Of a stretch of 64,000 nucleotides of DNA, positions 31,802-43,243 are shown in pieces. The notes under the pieces were generated by a model. It was not told the DNA's origin, did no database searches, and worked only from the letters and a program-made list of their open reading frames with translations. Source of the stretch: Dactylorhiza incarnata. Its lineage: Eukaryota > Streptophyta > Magnoliopsida > Asparagales > Orchidaceae. A program made the translations under genes and the position numbers. Every line of letters begins with the position of its first letter. The stretch's first letter is position 1. The stretch covers positions 1,798,001-1,862,000 of the forward strand of contig JAWHQI010000013.1 in assembly GCA_033032865.1 (NCBI GenBank). Direction: 5' to 3'.

Positions 31802-32159
31802 TGATGACTGATATTTTAGTCATCGTTTTAGGCTAATATCTTATTAGATATTTAAATAAATTATCGCATTTTGTTCGTTATTTTTATAAATTTTCGTAAA
31901 AATAATATTTTATGTTCTAACTCATATATAATCTATTTTGTAAGGATTCGGCGGGCCTGGGGGAATTTATGTGTGAAATCTCGTTGTCGGGTCCAAGACG
32001 CGCAAGCTGTCATACATATCTACAAATATATATATATGTTTATATATATATACGTTTTATAGATATATATGTTATATATATACGTTTATAGATATATATG
32101 TTTTATATATATATGGGCAACTGGATATATGCGCAGCATGGAGGGGATTTGATACGCGC

Positions 32160-32440
32160 TATCGGGAGATCGACGAACTGCGTTCGACGAAAGGGAGGGA
32201 GATCGACGAACTGTCGCCTGGCAGTCTCCGATCGACGAACGGGCGAGAGATCGACGAACTGCGTTCGACGAATGGGCGGGAGATCGACGAACTGGTTCCT
32301 AGTGGCCTCTGATTCGATCGACGAACGGGCGAGAGTTCGACGAACTTCATTCGACGAATAGGCGGGAGATCGACGAACTATCTCCTGGTGGCCTTCGATC
32401 GACGAACGGTCGAGAGATCGACGAACTGCGTTCGACGAAT
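32160..32440. repeat. TCGACGAA array in the LTR of E
   Basis: I count fourteen copies of CGACGAA in about 270 bp, alternating as ATCGACGAAC and TTCGACGAA. They are spaced in a higher-order pattern of about 55-110 bp that also repeats CTGGTGGCC-type blocks. The same array occurs at 51481-51705 in the 3' LTR. The long open frame through it is a by-product of the repeat. Confidence 0.7.
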
Positions 32441-33888
32441 GTTCAACCGCACCGCCGCCACTATGTATGCAGGCCACCACCCAGCAGCTTTCGGCCACCT
32501 CCATGCAACCGCTCCTCCCTCCACATCCGCCTCCTCCAAATTCTAGCAAACTCCAGCTCCCACATGCCTCCTCCATGAAGCCCGGACCACCTCATCATCT
32601 CCAGTTGCAAACCACCTTGCTTTCTCACAACCTCCCCATAGCATGTAGATGCTCCAACTCCGGCCACCACTTCAACAACACGTCACCACCCTTGCATGCA
32701 TGTGCTCGGCCATGTCAGACTATCCATGAACGCCATCGTTGAATTAGCCAAGGAGATCCTGCCGCTGACATGGCCCAGGAGATCCCACCGCTGACGCATC
32801 AGCCATTTCACCCGGAAGAATGAAGATAAACAGTAACAACCAAATGAAATTAATTTCTACCGTTTATGCTAATCAAGTTTATAAGTACCTCATTTCTACA
32901 GCATTGAGGATACGGGAGACGGGAAAAAATATCAAAGTCTAAATTTCGTGAGCAAAAAGTTGTTGTTTTCTCGGTCTTTATTTTCATCAATCATTTAAAA
33001 TTTTGTACTCTTATCTTTCAATTTTGAGATTTTCTTGAACTTGTAACCTCGCAACTTTCTCATTTTTTATCTCTTGGTAACCCTTTCCCTACTCATTATA
33101 AAATTCCATCTCTCTCGCTTAATGTTTTATACACGACGTTATATTTTATGCGAATAATTTCTCTATCTCAATGATCGGCTAATTTCTTTAATGCTCGGTC
33201 GCGATGATCCGAGGATGAGATAAATTTTTCTATTATTTTTAGATTTGCTTTTTTCTAATTGTTGAATGCTTATGATTTACCTTTAATCTAACAGATTATT
33301 ATGAGTCTATATCATCAATATATATTTTTCATATTATTTTCGTTCTTTAGTTAGCCGAGAGGCTCGTAAGTCGAATCGATCACTCCTTGGTAAAAGGAGT
33401 AGAACGCAACCCTCGAGAGAGGACGACGTAACTCATCCGGATTGGAGAAAAATCTAATAGCGAGGTTCACTTCCTAAAGCAAGTCTTAGGCGATGCGATT
33501 TGAGAACGAAAGTTCGGTCGATATACCTAAGCTTAGTTGAACCAAATCCTCGAAAGAGTAGTGTTCATGCTGCGGGAACCTTCACGGTCAAAGCCTCTTC
33601 AACAAGAGAATTACATTGCTACTTTCATTTCGTAATTTTTAAAATCCGAGGTGACTTAAAGATCGGGTACTAGTTTTAAACCATCGATTTTGTTCGGTTA
33701 GCATTTCTTTTAGTTTCTGCTATTTGCAAACAAACCAACCCAATTTTCTATTGATAAAATAATAGCGATTTTCAAAGTAGAATTACTCAACCACCCCGAG
33801 TCTAATACGACCATGGTTTTATAAACCTATACTACTTTCGATACGGTACACTTGCCGTTATCGTTTGCGGATATAGTTTTGCGCACCA
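32441..33888 (+). other. Remainder of the E 5' LTR, no gene
   Basis: This region holds a pyrimidine-rich stretch (32460-32700) and an AT-rich part with no recognised protein. TCATTATAAAATTCC near 33094 is a possible TATA element. It is collinear with 51706-53004. Confidence 0.45.
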
Positions 33889-33894
33889 AGTTTT

Positions 33895-33912
33895 TGGCGC
33901 TGTTGCCGGGGA
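33895..33912 (+). other. Primer-binding site of E (tRNA-Asp)
   Basis: TGGCGCTGTTGCCGGGGA lies six bases after the LTR end and matches the tRNA-Asp complement with one change (GCGCTG for GCGCCG). The primer and its spacing match element B. Confidence 0.85.
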
Positions 33913-34213
33913 TCTTGGTCGATAATTTGAAAAAGAAATAGTTATTAATTTTAACAATCTTATAAGGCGTAATTTAAATTCTTGGAAAGGACGCTTTGGG
34001 CTTGAATTCCCTTCACAGCCTCTAGTACCTTGCGAGCCCTTCACCGGGTTGACCTTGGAAGTCCAGGACTAATCTTAAATCACCTAATTAAAAAAATCTA
34101 CATAAAAAAAAATAAAAAAAAATATAATAGAAATATAATAAAATATAATAAATATATTTATCTATTTTTTTTCTTTTCTATATCTTTATCTCTTTTCTTT
34201 TTTTTTTTGGTTT

Positions 34214-35584
34214 ATGATCCGAGGGAATCCTTCAACTAATCTTGAATTGTGTTTTGATCCGGAAATCGAGCGCACCTTGCGGCGACGTCTCCGATTTAGT
34301 GATCTACCAATAATTCGAGAAGAGTCAATCTGAGAAACTAGCGAAGGTTTAATGGATAACCCCGACCATAATGAGGCCCCGCTACGGACCATGTCCTATT
34401 ATGCAAGGACAAATTGGGAAGGGACACAATCTAGTATTATTTGCCCAGCGGTGGAGAATAATAATTTTGAAATTAAAATGAGCATCATTCAAATGGTACA
34501 GCAAACCGTCATATTTGATGGCTTACCAGATGAAGATCCTAATTTACATTTACTAAATTTTTTGGAAATTTGCGACACGTTCAAAATAAATGACGTCACC
34601 GATAACGCCATTCGTTTGCGTTTATTTCCTTTCTCTTTGCAGACTAAGGCCAAGCAATGGTTGGGATCTCTTCCTAGAGGTTCCATCACTTCATGGGCCG
34701 AGATGACGGAGAAATTTTTAAGGAAATATTTTCCTCCGGCGAAGTCCGCTAATTTACGTATGGACATTCTCTCGTTTATGCAAATAGACTCGGAGTCTCT
34801 CTACGACACATGGGAGCACTTCAAGGAACTCTTGCGGAGATGTCCTCATCATGCCCTTCCTGTGTGGCAAGAAGTTCAAACTTTCTACAATGGTTTGAAT
34901 CTCCAAATGAGGCAGATGATTGATGCGGCCGTGGGGGGGACCCTTAATAACAAAATCCCCGAGGCTGCTCAAGAGCTATTCGAGGAGATGGCCAAGAATG
35001 CGTATCAGTGGAATGCGCCACGGTCGCTCCCTAACAAGCTGACCAGACTCTTTGAAGTCGAGGCCATCCTGGATTTAGCGCTTCAAGTAGAAATGCCTAC
35101 TAAGCAAGTGGCGGAGATGTCTGCTTCCTCCGTCACTAATTGGGCTAATAATAATAAATTTAATAATAATAATAATTTTATTCAAGAGCATGTAGATTAT
35201 ATTGGGAACTCCTATCGTCCTCCTTATAACCCGAATAATAATCTTCCGTTAAATAATAGTTGTAATCCGGGTTTAAGGAACCACCCAAACTTTTCATGGA
35301 GCAAACCCAATAATGCTCAGCGTCCACCGCAAGTGAATCCTCCCGGTTTCGCTCCGCCAGCACACAAGCCCCCTTCACTTGAAGAGGCCTTCACAAAATA
35401 CATTACCTCTAATGAGTCCAACATCCGGAATCTATCCGGATTTATTAAAAGCCTAGAAAATCAAATTGGACAGCTCGCCAAAATGTTCTCTGAATGCCAA
35501 CAAGGAGCTCTACCGGGCAATAGTGAGCCCAATCCATGGGAGAGCATCAACGCAATAACCCTCCGTAGCAGAAAGGAAAAGTAA
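34214..35584 (+). pseudogene. Athila-type Gag of element E
   Basis: The likely original start is ATG at 34214 (MIRGNPSTNLELCFDPEIERTLRRR), because the FDPEIERT block is typical of the Athila N-terminus. TGA at 34331-34333 interrupts it, and the next Met is at 34352. The core matches B: DGLPDEDPNLHLLNFLEIC, LRLFPFSLQTKAKQWLGSL, KYFPPAKSANLRMDI, LLRRCPHHALPVWQEVQTFY and MIDAAVGGTL. A zinc knuckle is not present where B has one; an Asn-rich stretch stands there instead. The C-terminus has SLEEAFTKYI and IKSLENQIGQLAKMF. One early stop is the only lesion I see. Confidence 0.85.
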
Positions 35585-35595
35585 ATTCTTCAAAT

Positions 35596-36240
35596 TTGTC
35601 AGAGCCCGAGGTAAACGTTACATCCCCACCTCCACATTCAATTTCTTCTGATTTAGCTCCGCACAATATTCAAGCTCCTTCTATCCCTTATCCTTCTAAA
35701 ATTCAGAATGAGCGCAACGAGGAGCAATATAATTTTTTTAAACATTTTAAGACAAATAAAATTAACATTCCATTCTGCCAGGCACTCTCTCAAATGCCTA
35801 AATACATGAAATACCTCCAGGATTTACTATCAAATAAAAATAAACTTAAAGATATTTCACGCGTTTCTCTTAATGCAGAATGTTTGGCGATTGCGTTAAA
35901 TAAATTGCCTCAAAAAGTAAATGATCCAGGATGGTTTTCCATCCCGTGTTTATTCGGAAATTTATTAATCAAGGACCCCTTGACCGATTTAGGTGCTAGT
36001 ATTAATTTGATGCTGTTTTCATTATTTGAAAAGCTTGGGTTGGGCACCCACACTCCAACTAATGTGAGCATCCAATTAGCGGATGGGTCAATAAAGTTCC
36101 CAATGGGAGTCATAGAGAATGTTTTAGTTAAAATGAACAAGTTAGTCTTCCCAGTAGACTTTATCATTCTAGACAGCGAGGAAGAGGCCGAAGTACCCTT
36201 TATACTCGGTCGGCCCTTCCTAGCCACCCTCGGGCTTTAA
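35596..36240 (+). pseudogene. Athila-type protease region of element E
   Basis: An open frame just after gag (the 12-bp gap includes the gag stop). Segments such as NIPFCQALSQMPKYMKYLQDLLSNK are typical of the Athila Gag-Pol linker. The retropepsin active site reads LTDLGASINLM; plant Athila proteases have DLGAS here, so the Asp is retained. The second block is VPFILGRPFLATLGL. It ends in TAA at 36238-36240. It would cut the polyprotein if joined to gag by readthrough. Confidence 0.8.
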
Positions 36241-36701
36241 TCGACGTGAGTAACAGAAAACTTCTCCTTTGGGTTGGGGATGAAGAAGTTACTTTTAGCA
36301 TGGATCAAACTATGAGAAATACACTTCCTAACGACGAATCTTGTTTAACCTTAGAGTCAAATTTTGAAAAAGAATTGACGTCTTTTGCTAAAATAACTTC
36401 TCCTATTTTTGAAAATCCGGAATTTGAAACTACTTCTTATCTTAAGGAAATAACTCAGTCGCTCAATTCTGAACAAATAAAAGAGAATAATTTTAAAATT
36501 AAATCATCCTATAAAGTGCCACCGAGTTTACAATCAAAACAACTCCCGGATCATGTAAACTATATTTTCAAAGGAGGAAAATTAAAATTGCACGTGCTTA
36601 ACGATTTAGAAATATCCGAATTAATAAGAAAATTAAAAAATCATCGCCATGCTATTGCATGGCAAAATTCTTATATTAAGGGGAGTAACTCCTCGTTTTA
36701 A
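36241..36701 (+). pseudogene. Start of pol of element E, truncated before RT
   Basis: The product includes KVPPSLQSKQLPDHVNYIF and ELIRKLKNHRHAIAWQNSYIKG. These correspond to the segment just before RT in Athila and Tat polyproteins (LP-H--Y-F and the AIGW--ADIKGI block). It ends SNSSF and TAA, exactly where RT should begin. RT, RNase H and integrase are missing, so the deletion sits at a domain edge. Confidence 0.75.
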
Positions 36702-36702
36702 T

Positions 36703-36752
36703 TAGTCAAGCTACGCGACGGTAAACAAAGCGCTTGTGGGAGGCACCCCATA
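36703..36752 (+). promoter_or_regulatory. Conserved post-coding hairpin module of E
   Basis: GTCAAGCTACGCGAC leads into AAACAAAGCGCTTGTG and then GGAGGCACCCCAT. TGGG and CCCA can pair around a six-base loop. It matches the B module at 16480-16530 in order and spacing. Confidence 0.5.
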
Positions 36753-38356
36753 GTTAGCTCTTTTCATTACTATTGTTGTTTCTTGTTTTTGTTTGTTTTC
36801 CTTACAACCTTTGCAGGTTTTTTTTTGTCGATGTTCTAAAGCCAGCGCCCCGACAAGTAATCAGGGAAGCTTCCTAATTACACCTTGATTAAATTTTTCA
36901 TTTTTCTTTTGCTCTTCTTTTCCGAAAAAAATTATGATATTCATACTTAGTTTTAAACATTGGGGACAATGTTTACCTTTAAGTATGGAGGGGTAGCATT
37001 AGTTAATTCATGTTTAGTTTGCTTACAATACAAAAAAAACATTTTGTAGGAATTAATTTCTTCGCTTAGTTTATCAAATTCTCCATATTTATTTAATTGT
37101 AAATTTCAAGTGAATAATTTTTTTTTATATGGACTAAGAATTCTTCGTGTTAGAATAATTTTCTTTGAAACTTTTGAGTAAAATTATTGACTCATGCAGA
37201 GCTTCTAGTCAAATGCATGTGTTTGAGTAGTATTGGTGTAGAATTAAATTCTTGGCATAGATCTAAAATTATGATTTATTAATTTGCGTAGAAATAATTT
37301 ATTTTACTTCTAATACGAATCCGGTGATTATCTAAAAGAAGTTTTGGTGAGTGTGTAGAAGATTTTTAGAAAGCTATTACTCGAATCGACCAGAAGGGTG
37401 TCCTTTCTCAATGTCTAGAACTTGCCTTTAGCAATCTTCAAAGCATTTGCACTTTAGAATAATTAATCTTATGGAAATAACTTAGGCCTTTCTTTGGACA
37501 GTTTGAGCTCTTGCATCCAATCCTAAAATTACTACCGATGTTAACACAAATTTGAGCTTTTTACCCTTTTTCTTTATAAACCCTCACCATTTCGCCACAA
37601 AAAACCAAAAAAGCCAAACCCATGTTCACTTAAATTTTGAGCTAAATTGTTGAAAATCTTTAGATGATATGGTGAAGATACAATTTTTCAAAAAAAATCA
37701 TGGATTTCAATTCAAAAGAAATATTTTTATATCAAAAAAGCAAAATCTCATAATGATATGCGGCCTAGGTATGCACATACATACTTAGAATGATCCTAAT
37801 TATGAAGAATAATGGTATAAATAAAAGAGAAAGAGAGTGTTCCCCTTTGCAAAATATGAGTATGGGGTAAACTTTATTTTGTGGTAGTCATTATTTTCGT
37901 TTAGCTCAAAACTCTTTGTTTAAGTGGAATTTGCCTTTATGTTTATCATTGTTTACCTCGCCCTTAAACATAAGCCTTAAATTACAGCCAATTTAAGTCC
38001 TAAGGATCCATTGAGTTGATTTAGTATGAAGTACAATGGAGAAGGTGCAAACGGGCAAGCCTATGGCCATCGACATTGATGGATTTCTTTGGAAGCAACC
38101 CCGAGGGTCAACATGAAGTAATATAAATCTCAGCGATCACGCTATTTTCTCCCTTTACATAACTTTGAGATTGACCGTCGACTCATTTAAAAAGTGATAA
38201 TAAATAATTAAAATGCATTTTGAATTATTTCATAAATTAGTATTTATGCCAAGAACGTCTTTCTACTAAAATATCTACGCATGCCGACATAAAACTTCGC
38301 ATTTTACTCTCTAGCTTTCAAGATTCTATCTAGCATTAGTTTTTCCTACCCTTATT
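36753..38356 (+). other. Noncoding 3' region of element E
   Basis: No gene is seen. A 3'-splice-like TTTGCAGGT is at about 36815. At 36956-36995 an ACATT/AATGT hairpin precedes TTTAAGTATGGAGGGGTAG, which resembles an Athila polypurine tract lying internally. Blocks near 37420, 38055-38090 and 38260-38300 match the 3' region of B. The end of this region, the E polypurine tract and the first ~400 bp of the 3' LTR are missing at the H junction. Confidence 0.55.
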
Positions 38357-39059
38357 GTTGAGTCCGAAATCGCACCTCCGAAGGAAATCGGAGGTTGCGG
38401 GCTGCCGGTTACTTTTTAGTTAGAAAGAGAGAGACCGCTGGAAGCGGTCAAGGCCAGACTTCGCCCGTCACGCCGAATGCCACTCCTGTGACGGGCTTTC
38501 CTTTGATTCACTAGAAGCGGTTACAGCGGGTTACAAGTGCAGGAAAGCTGAAGCCGGCCGGTCAGACAGTTCGCAAGATGGGAAACTCAAGACCGCAGCT
38601 CAAACAAGCGAGCTCCTGGATTCGAGTGTGCGTGCCTTGGGAACGTTGCCGCCCCCTATTTATAGGCTTGGGGGCCTGCCCGAACGGGCAGGGATAAAAT
38701 AACCGCCTGCCCGAGTACAGGAGAAATGGGCAGGCAGTAACGGGATACAGAAAGAAGAAAAGAGAAGCCGCGCGGCTTGGAGGCTTGCGCTCCTGGTCTG
38801 CCTTCGGCCTGGATTGAAGATGCTGCGACCAAGGTGATGGTACAACCCGGGCGGTCTCTGACCTGAGACCGTGGCTTGCCTTTGGGACTTGACCTTGGTG
38901 ATCATCAGTCTTTGGAGGCGGTCTGAATCATTGCAGACTGCTCGGTTTTGTGTTAGTTGGTGCTGACGGATTTTTGCTGAACCCGATCCGGGCGACCTTT
39001 ATCCTCAGGCCGCCAGGTCTGTGAGAAGAATTACTCGGAAGCGGTCTTTTGGGTAAACA
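38357..39059 (-). repeat. 3' LTR of gypsy H
   Basis: In plus coordinates it begins TGTTGAGTCCGAAATCGC and ends GGGTAAACA. A CACCTCCGAAGGAAATCGGAGGT-like hairpin (about 38375-38397) lies at its U5 end. GCGGTCT and AGACCGC motifs are frequent. The first 99 bp match 51384-51482. The inner end is set by the weak purine tract ATGCGGGGATTA on the minus strand. Confidence 0.8.
38657..38664 (-). promoter_or_regulatory. TATA box of the H LTR
   Basis: The minus strand reads AGCCTATAAATAGGGGGC. The copia LTR F has GCCTATAAATAGGGGTGC, which is almost the same. Both lie among GCGGTCT motifs. Confidence 0.6.
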
Positions 39060-39252
39060 TAATCCCCGCATATTTTCAAACTCCGAAGAGATTTCAAAAA
39101 TATTAGTTCTAGCCGCAAGACCGCACCCGACTTGTACTCATGTCAATAAAATTGCCTGAGGACTCTTTCTTCTGCATAATTCTTCGGAGATCACGGGACG
39201 CTACTCGCCAATCGCGGTTAGGATTTTTCAGGTCGGCACCCCTTCGATTAGA
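39060..39252 (+). other. Upstream region of the antisense genes of H
   Basis: Between the 3' LTR and the first antisense ORF there is about 190 bp without coding sequence. No clear TATA box for the plus strand was found; the antisense transcript may start in the LTR. This is inference. Confidence 0.35.
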
Positions 39253-41503
39253 ATGGATTTTCTTGATTCTCTTCAAACCCGCGTTGATAAAGGCGGTGAC
39301 CGAAAGAAAGACGACGAACTGAAAGAGAAGGACTCTCGAAAAAGGAAAAAGGGGCACCGATCTGATAAAGCCGGGCGGTCTCCAAAAGTAGAAACTTCTG
39401 GATCTAAAAAGAATGCCGGGGAAAAATCTGTAGAGGAGAGGAAAGTAGCCGTAGAGTTGTTGTCCAAGGGAAGGGCCATAGAGGAGGAGGCGGCTAAGGT
39501 CAAAGCCGCGAGAGTAGAGGCAGCAAGGGCTAAAGCCGCCGAAGAGGAGGCGTCTAAGGCTAAAGCCGCCAAAGCGGAGGAGGACAAGACTAAATCTGCC
39601 AAAGAAATGGCAGCCAAGGCTAAAGCCGCTGAGGAGGAGGCGGCTAAAGCTAAAGCTGCTGAAGAGAAGGTGGTAAAGCTAAAGCCGCCGAGGAAGAGGT
39701 GGCTAAAGCTAAAGCTGCCGAAGAGAAGACGGCTAAAGCTAAAGCCGCCGAGGAAGAGGTGGCTAAAGCTAAAGCCGTCGACGAAGAGGTGGCTAAAGCT
39801 AAAGCCGCCGAGGAAGAGGCGGCCAAGGCCAAAGCCGCAGAGGTTTCACTGTGTGAGGAGAAGATTTCAGAGAAGAAGTTGGCAGAGCCCGAGGCGGACC
39901 ATTCCACCCCCTCTTTTGATATGGAGTTTACTCCGTCGGCGACTCCTCACATGAAGCTGAATGTTGGAGAAGAAGGGGAAGTTGTTTCTTCCAAGCCGGA
40001 CGGGTCTCCTACCTCGCCGGTTTTGATTCTTGATGATTCCAGCCCTACAAAGCGGGCCAACTCGGGGCCGGAAAGGAAGAAGAGGAAAAGGGGGCATTTG
40101 TCGGCAGAGCGAATTGCCAAGAAGATTCAGAGATTGAAGGCTAAGAATAGAGCATTTAAGAAACCGACGACAGCCAGTCTTCAGACCAATCCGCGTGTGA
40201 AGGAGGAGATCGACGCCCCCAATACCCCTCTTGCCAAGTCGGACGATCTTGTTCCGGATTCTACGGACAGTGTGTCGATCGGGGGAATCCTCCGAGGAAT
40301 GGATAATTTTCTGAATCAAGATAAGTTACTTGATAGCCTTGCGACTTCGGGTTGAGTTGTCTCTCCTGATGAGAATGCAGGTGACTCTGAAAAAGCTGCG
40401 CGAGAAGAGAAAGACCAAACACTAGTCAGACTTCGTTTAATGAGTATAAAAGCGGAGAAGATACGAGCGCAGGGCAAGCCGCAACTGCCTGATCTATTCG
40501 CCCCAGGTAAGCCCGGTGCGAGTTATGAAACTATCCGTTTCTTCATTCCGTGTCCTCGGAAAAAGCAAAACAAATTGTTGTTGAATCCGCCACCGAGTTT
40601 CTTCCCTCCTCTGACTCAAACCTTGGCCGCTAGACGAAGGAACAATGAAAGGATATGGCGAGAACAATGCCGGAGAATGGACTTGGAACAATTGAAGCGG
40701 CCTGTTCATTCAGGCATTTAATCTTATAATCCTTCAGTCGTTCTATTCGCCTTTGGTTGTGCTGATCATAACTTTTATTTGTAGATAAACCGGAGGACCG
40801 AGTAAAATCGGGCGACCTTATATCTAGCCTTCCGCCTCTGTCCCAGGTGTCGAGCCTTGCGCCGAGATCTAATTCCGGACAGGAGGAGCTGGACAACTTT
40901 CAACTCCATTTTAACATCCTGGAGGTGACTGTTCGGTAAATGGAGGGAAGAGAAAAGGCCGCCCAAGTTGCACTGGAGGCGGAGAAAAAAGAACGGAGAG
41001 AAGAATATTTAATGATCAAAGCCCAGCTGGAGACCGCGCAAGTCGAACTGCAGGTCAAGAAGAAAGGGCGGTCGGAAAGAGAGAAGGCGCTAGGGGCTCA
41101 AATAGAAGTCGAGAAGAAAGTGATGGTAGACCAGATCGCCACCATAACCGCGCGTCTTGATAGAGAGAGGAAGATGTCTTTGAAATTCGAAAGGGATTGT
41201 AAATATTATCAGGACAAATGCCTTCGCTTGACCAGGGAAGTCGGCGGAAGCAGACGTCCCGTTAACGATGAAAGGTTGAGGGTGCCGAACCACCCGGCTG
41301 TTGGGGCGAGTTCAAACCCCCCTCTAGTCAGGGCGTTTGATCCTGCTGCTAATGAATCAGCCGGGGCCCCTTCAGCTCGTACAATTCTTGCCGCTCGGGT
41401 AGAACGGGATGCCGCGCGGCTTCATAGTACGCTCAACCATATTCATTATCACTCGAGCCAAATCTACGGCCTCCTTATTCAGACCGGCGACCAGGTCGCG
41501 TGA
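39253..41503 (+). pseudogene. H antisense gene 1: repeat-rich coiled-coil protein
   Basis: Exon 1 (39253-40713) starts MDFLDSLQTRVDKGG, then a basic Lys-rich region, then about ten copies of an Ala-Lys-Glu unit (AAEEEAAKAK type, 30 bp in DNA) at 39480-39840, predicted to be helical. An acidic and basic linker follows (ERKKRKRGHLSAERIAKK). A 71-nt intron (40714-40784) with a GC donor and AG acceptor joins exon 2 (40785-41503) in phase. Exon 2 holds a coiled coil (EKAAQVALEAEKKERREEY onward) and a C-terminal helix region (HSTLNHIHYHSSQIYGLL). One base is lost in the repeat near 39672, and stops lie at 40353-40355 and 40937-40939. No enzymatic motif is seen. Extra antisense ORFs are known in some Tat elements. 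Confidence 0.65.
40714..40784 (+). other. Predicted 71-nt intron in H antisense gene 1
   Basis: The donor is CATTCAG|GCATTT and the acceptor is TTTTATTTGTAG|ATAAACC. Removing it restores the frame. The GC donor may be a mutated GT. Confidence 0.5.
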
Positions 41504-41957
41504 CTTCATCGGGAGGATCCCCCTCAAGAGTTTCATCAACCGTAAAACGGCTTTTAACTTCTATGAACCATGCTTGTAATATTTTTTTTTGTTTGCTTCC
41601 AGAGACGCCCTGTCGATTTGGTTTGCTTTGGATAATATGTTCTTTTAACACTTTCTGTTCATATAACCCGTGCGATTTATGCTAAAATGGCATGCTTTTC
41701 CCTATAATCTGAATTGAGATACAGGTCGCGTGACTTGTGCTGAATGCTTGAGACTTGTTGAATTTTATTAATATGTTGTTCACAGGTTTCCATTTAATCG
41801 GCCCGATTTACTTATGCGCAAGCCACTTTATTTATCTGTTTTGCTTGTGCTAATGTTATGATATAGTCCGCGCGGTTGTATGTCCTATCCGCGCCATAAT
41901 TTTGTTATTTGCAGATCGCTGCCTCTATAAGTAGTAACTACTGCGGAGATTCATTCC
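41504..41957 (+). other. Spacer between the two antisense genes of H
   Basis: No protein is recognised. CAGGTCGCGTGACTT occurs twice (about 41490 and 41724). AT-rich sequence here could hold a terminator of the first gene or a promoter of the second; neither can be shown. Confidence 0.35.
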
Positions 41958-42684
41958 ATGCTTTCTGAAATGGCGCGAGGTAAGCAAAGGTCATCGCGGC
42001 CTGAGAAGGTTCACGCGGTCCGAACTGACACGGCCTCCGCTTTCCGGTCAGGTAATCACAAAGAATGCCGCTTAACTCAAAGCGAGTTGGATGATTTCAT
42101 TGCAGAATACATGGCTGGAAGCAACATAACCGCTCATCTTCCTTTACCTGACGAGCGGATAAACTCCTCTTCTTCTACTAAGATTGCCATCCCCATCGAC
42201 CATTTCAAGTATGGTTTTAGATTCCCCCCGACACTTGAAGTTATCGCTATTTTTGATCATTATGGAGTCGTGCCCGGTCAACTCCCACCGAATTCTATCG
42301 CCTCCATCTATAGTTTTATCTCATATCTGCGGTCAGAGCGAGTCAGGTTTTCGATTTCTCTTTTCCGAGCATTTTTCTCTGTACGATCTATTCCAGAGAC
42401 CGGGACCTCCATCTTTATGGGGCATGCTTGCTTCGGATGCCGGGGGATGAAATTCGTTAACCTTGCCAACAAGGTAGCGAGTTGGTCTGAACGTTATATA
42501 ATATTCGAGGGACCACTTGGTTTACTGCAAGTCAACCCGCAGACGAGGAGTGCGGCGGATTTCAAAGTGGTCAAACTCGGAGAGGCCGAAAAGGAGATCT
42601 TTGATTCTCTTGAAAATGAGCGGATCAACATGAACTATTACATTCCGCTGTTCGCGGAGCTAGCAGATGTCCGCCCTGAGGATA

Positions 42685-42752
42685 GTAAGTTTTCCTTAAC
42701 TCGTTATTTTATGACCGCGCGGGCTGTTCTTCTAAGTTTCCAATTTCTGCAG
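42685..42752 (+). other. Predicted 68-nt GT-AG intron in H antisense gene 2
   Basis: The donor is GAGGATA|GTAAGT and the acceptor is AATTTCTGCAG|CTGTC. The frame is preserved across it. Confidence 0.65.
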
Positions 42753-43243
42753 CTGTCACTGCCGTTCCTTTGAATAAGCGGGTTACTCCGGCTGCTCTGG
42801 TTCTGACCCAGAGGGAGAAGCGGCAAAGGAAATCCGACCCATAATGGTCTAATGAGGAGAGCCCGACCTCCTCGAGCGAGTTCGAGTTGCTTCGTTCTTG
42901 CAGCAACCCGTGCGACCTCAAAAGCAAGCCGACATTTCTTTGGCATAAGGATGGCGAATGTGTGCAAGTATCCACTGCTCTTCCATTCTGGGGGAGTGGG
43001 AAGATTAGCCGGAATGCATTAGCCGCCGGGGCTGCCATGTATGGCCGAAAAACCTTGAAGAGACTGAAGAGGGTTCCAGAAGAGGAACTTTCCCGAGTAG
43101 CCGCGCAGGCTGGCGCATGGGGCTTCGTAGCCAATCATTTTATGGCACTTTCATATAAACAACTGGTATCAGCCCATACCTACCTTGAGAAGAAGTTCGC
43201 CGATCAGGCCGATGAATATGCCAAACTGAAGGAGATTATTGCA

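Larger units (their letters stand above)
31802..33888 (+). repeat. 5' LTR of element E
   Basis: It begins TGATGACTGATATTTTAGTC and ends TTTTGCGCACCA. The first 22 bases form a hairpin with the 7-bp arms GATGACT and AGTCATC. An AT-rich microsatellite (32020-32115) and the TCGACGAA array follow. The remaining ~1.4 kb matches the 3' LTR pieces at 51700-53004 and 62014-62165. Confidence 0.85.

Noticed and set aside
31802..31824. Terminal inverted repeat of a DNA transposon
   Set aside because: The GATGACT/AGTCATC hairpin is at the start of an LTR, and the same LTR ends without a matching inverted copy.
32103..32576. 157-residue minus-strand open frame
   Set aside because: It is generated by the CGACGAA array in the LTR of E. 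The repeats, not coding constraint, keep it open.
34352..36701. Host gene with Asn-rich protein
   Set aside because: The Athila gag core, the protease motif and the LTR/primer context identify it as part of element E.
39253..40355. Host LEA-like or Ala-rich structural gene
   Set aside because: The repeat recalls such proteins, but the ORF lies inside element H between pol and LTR and continues into a coiled-coil exon of the element.
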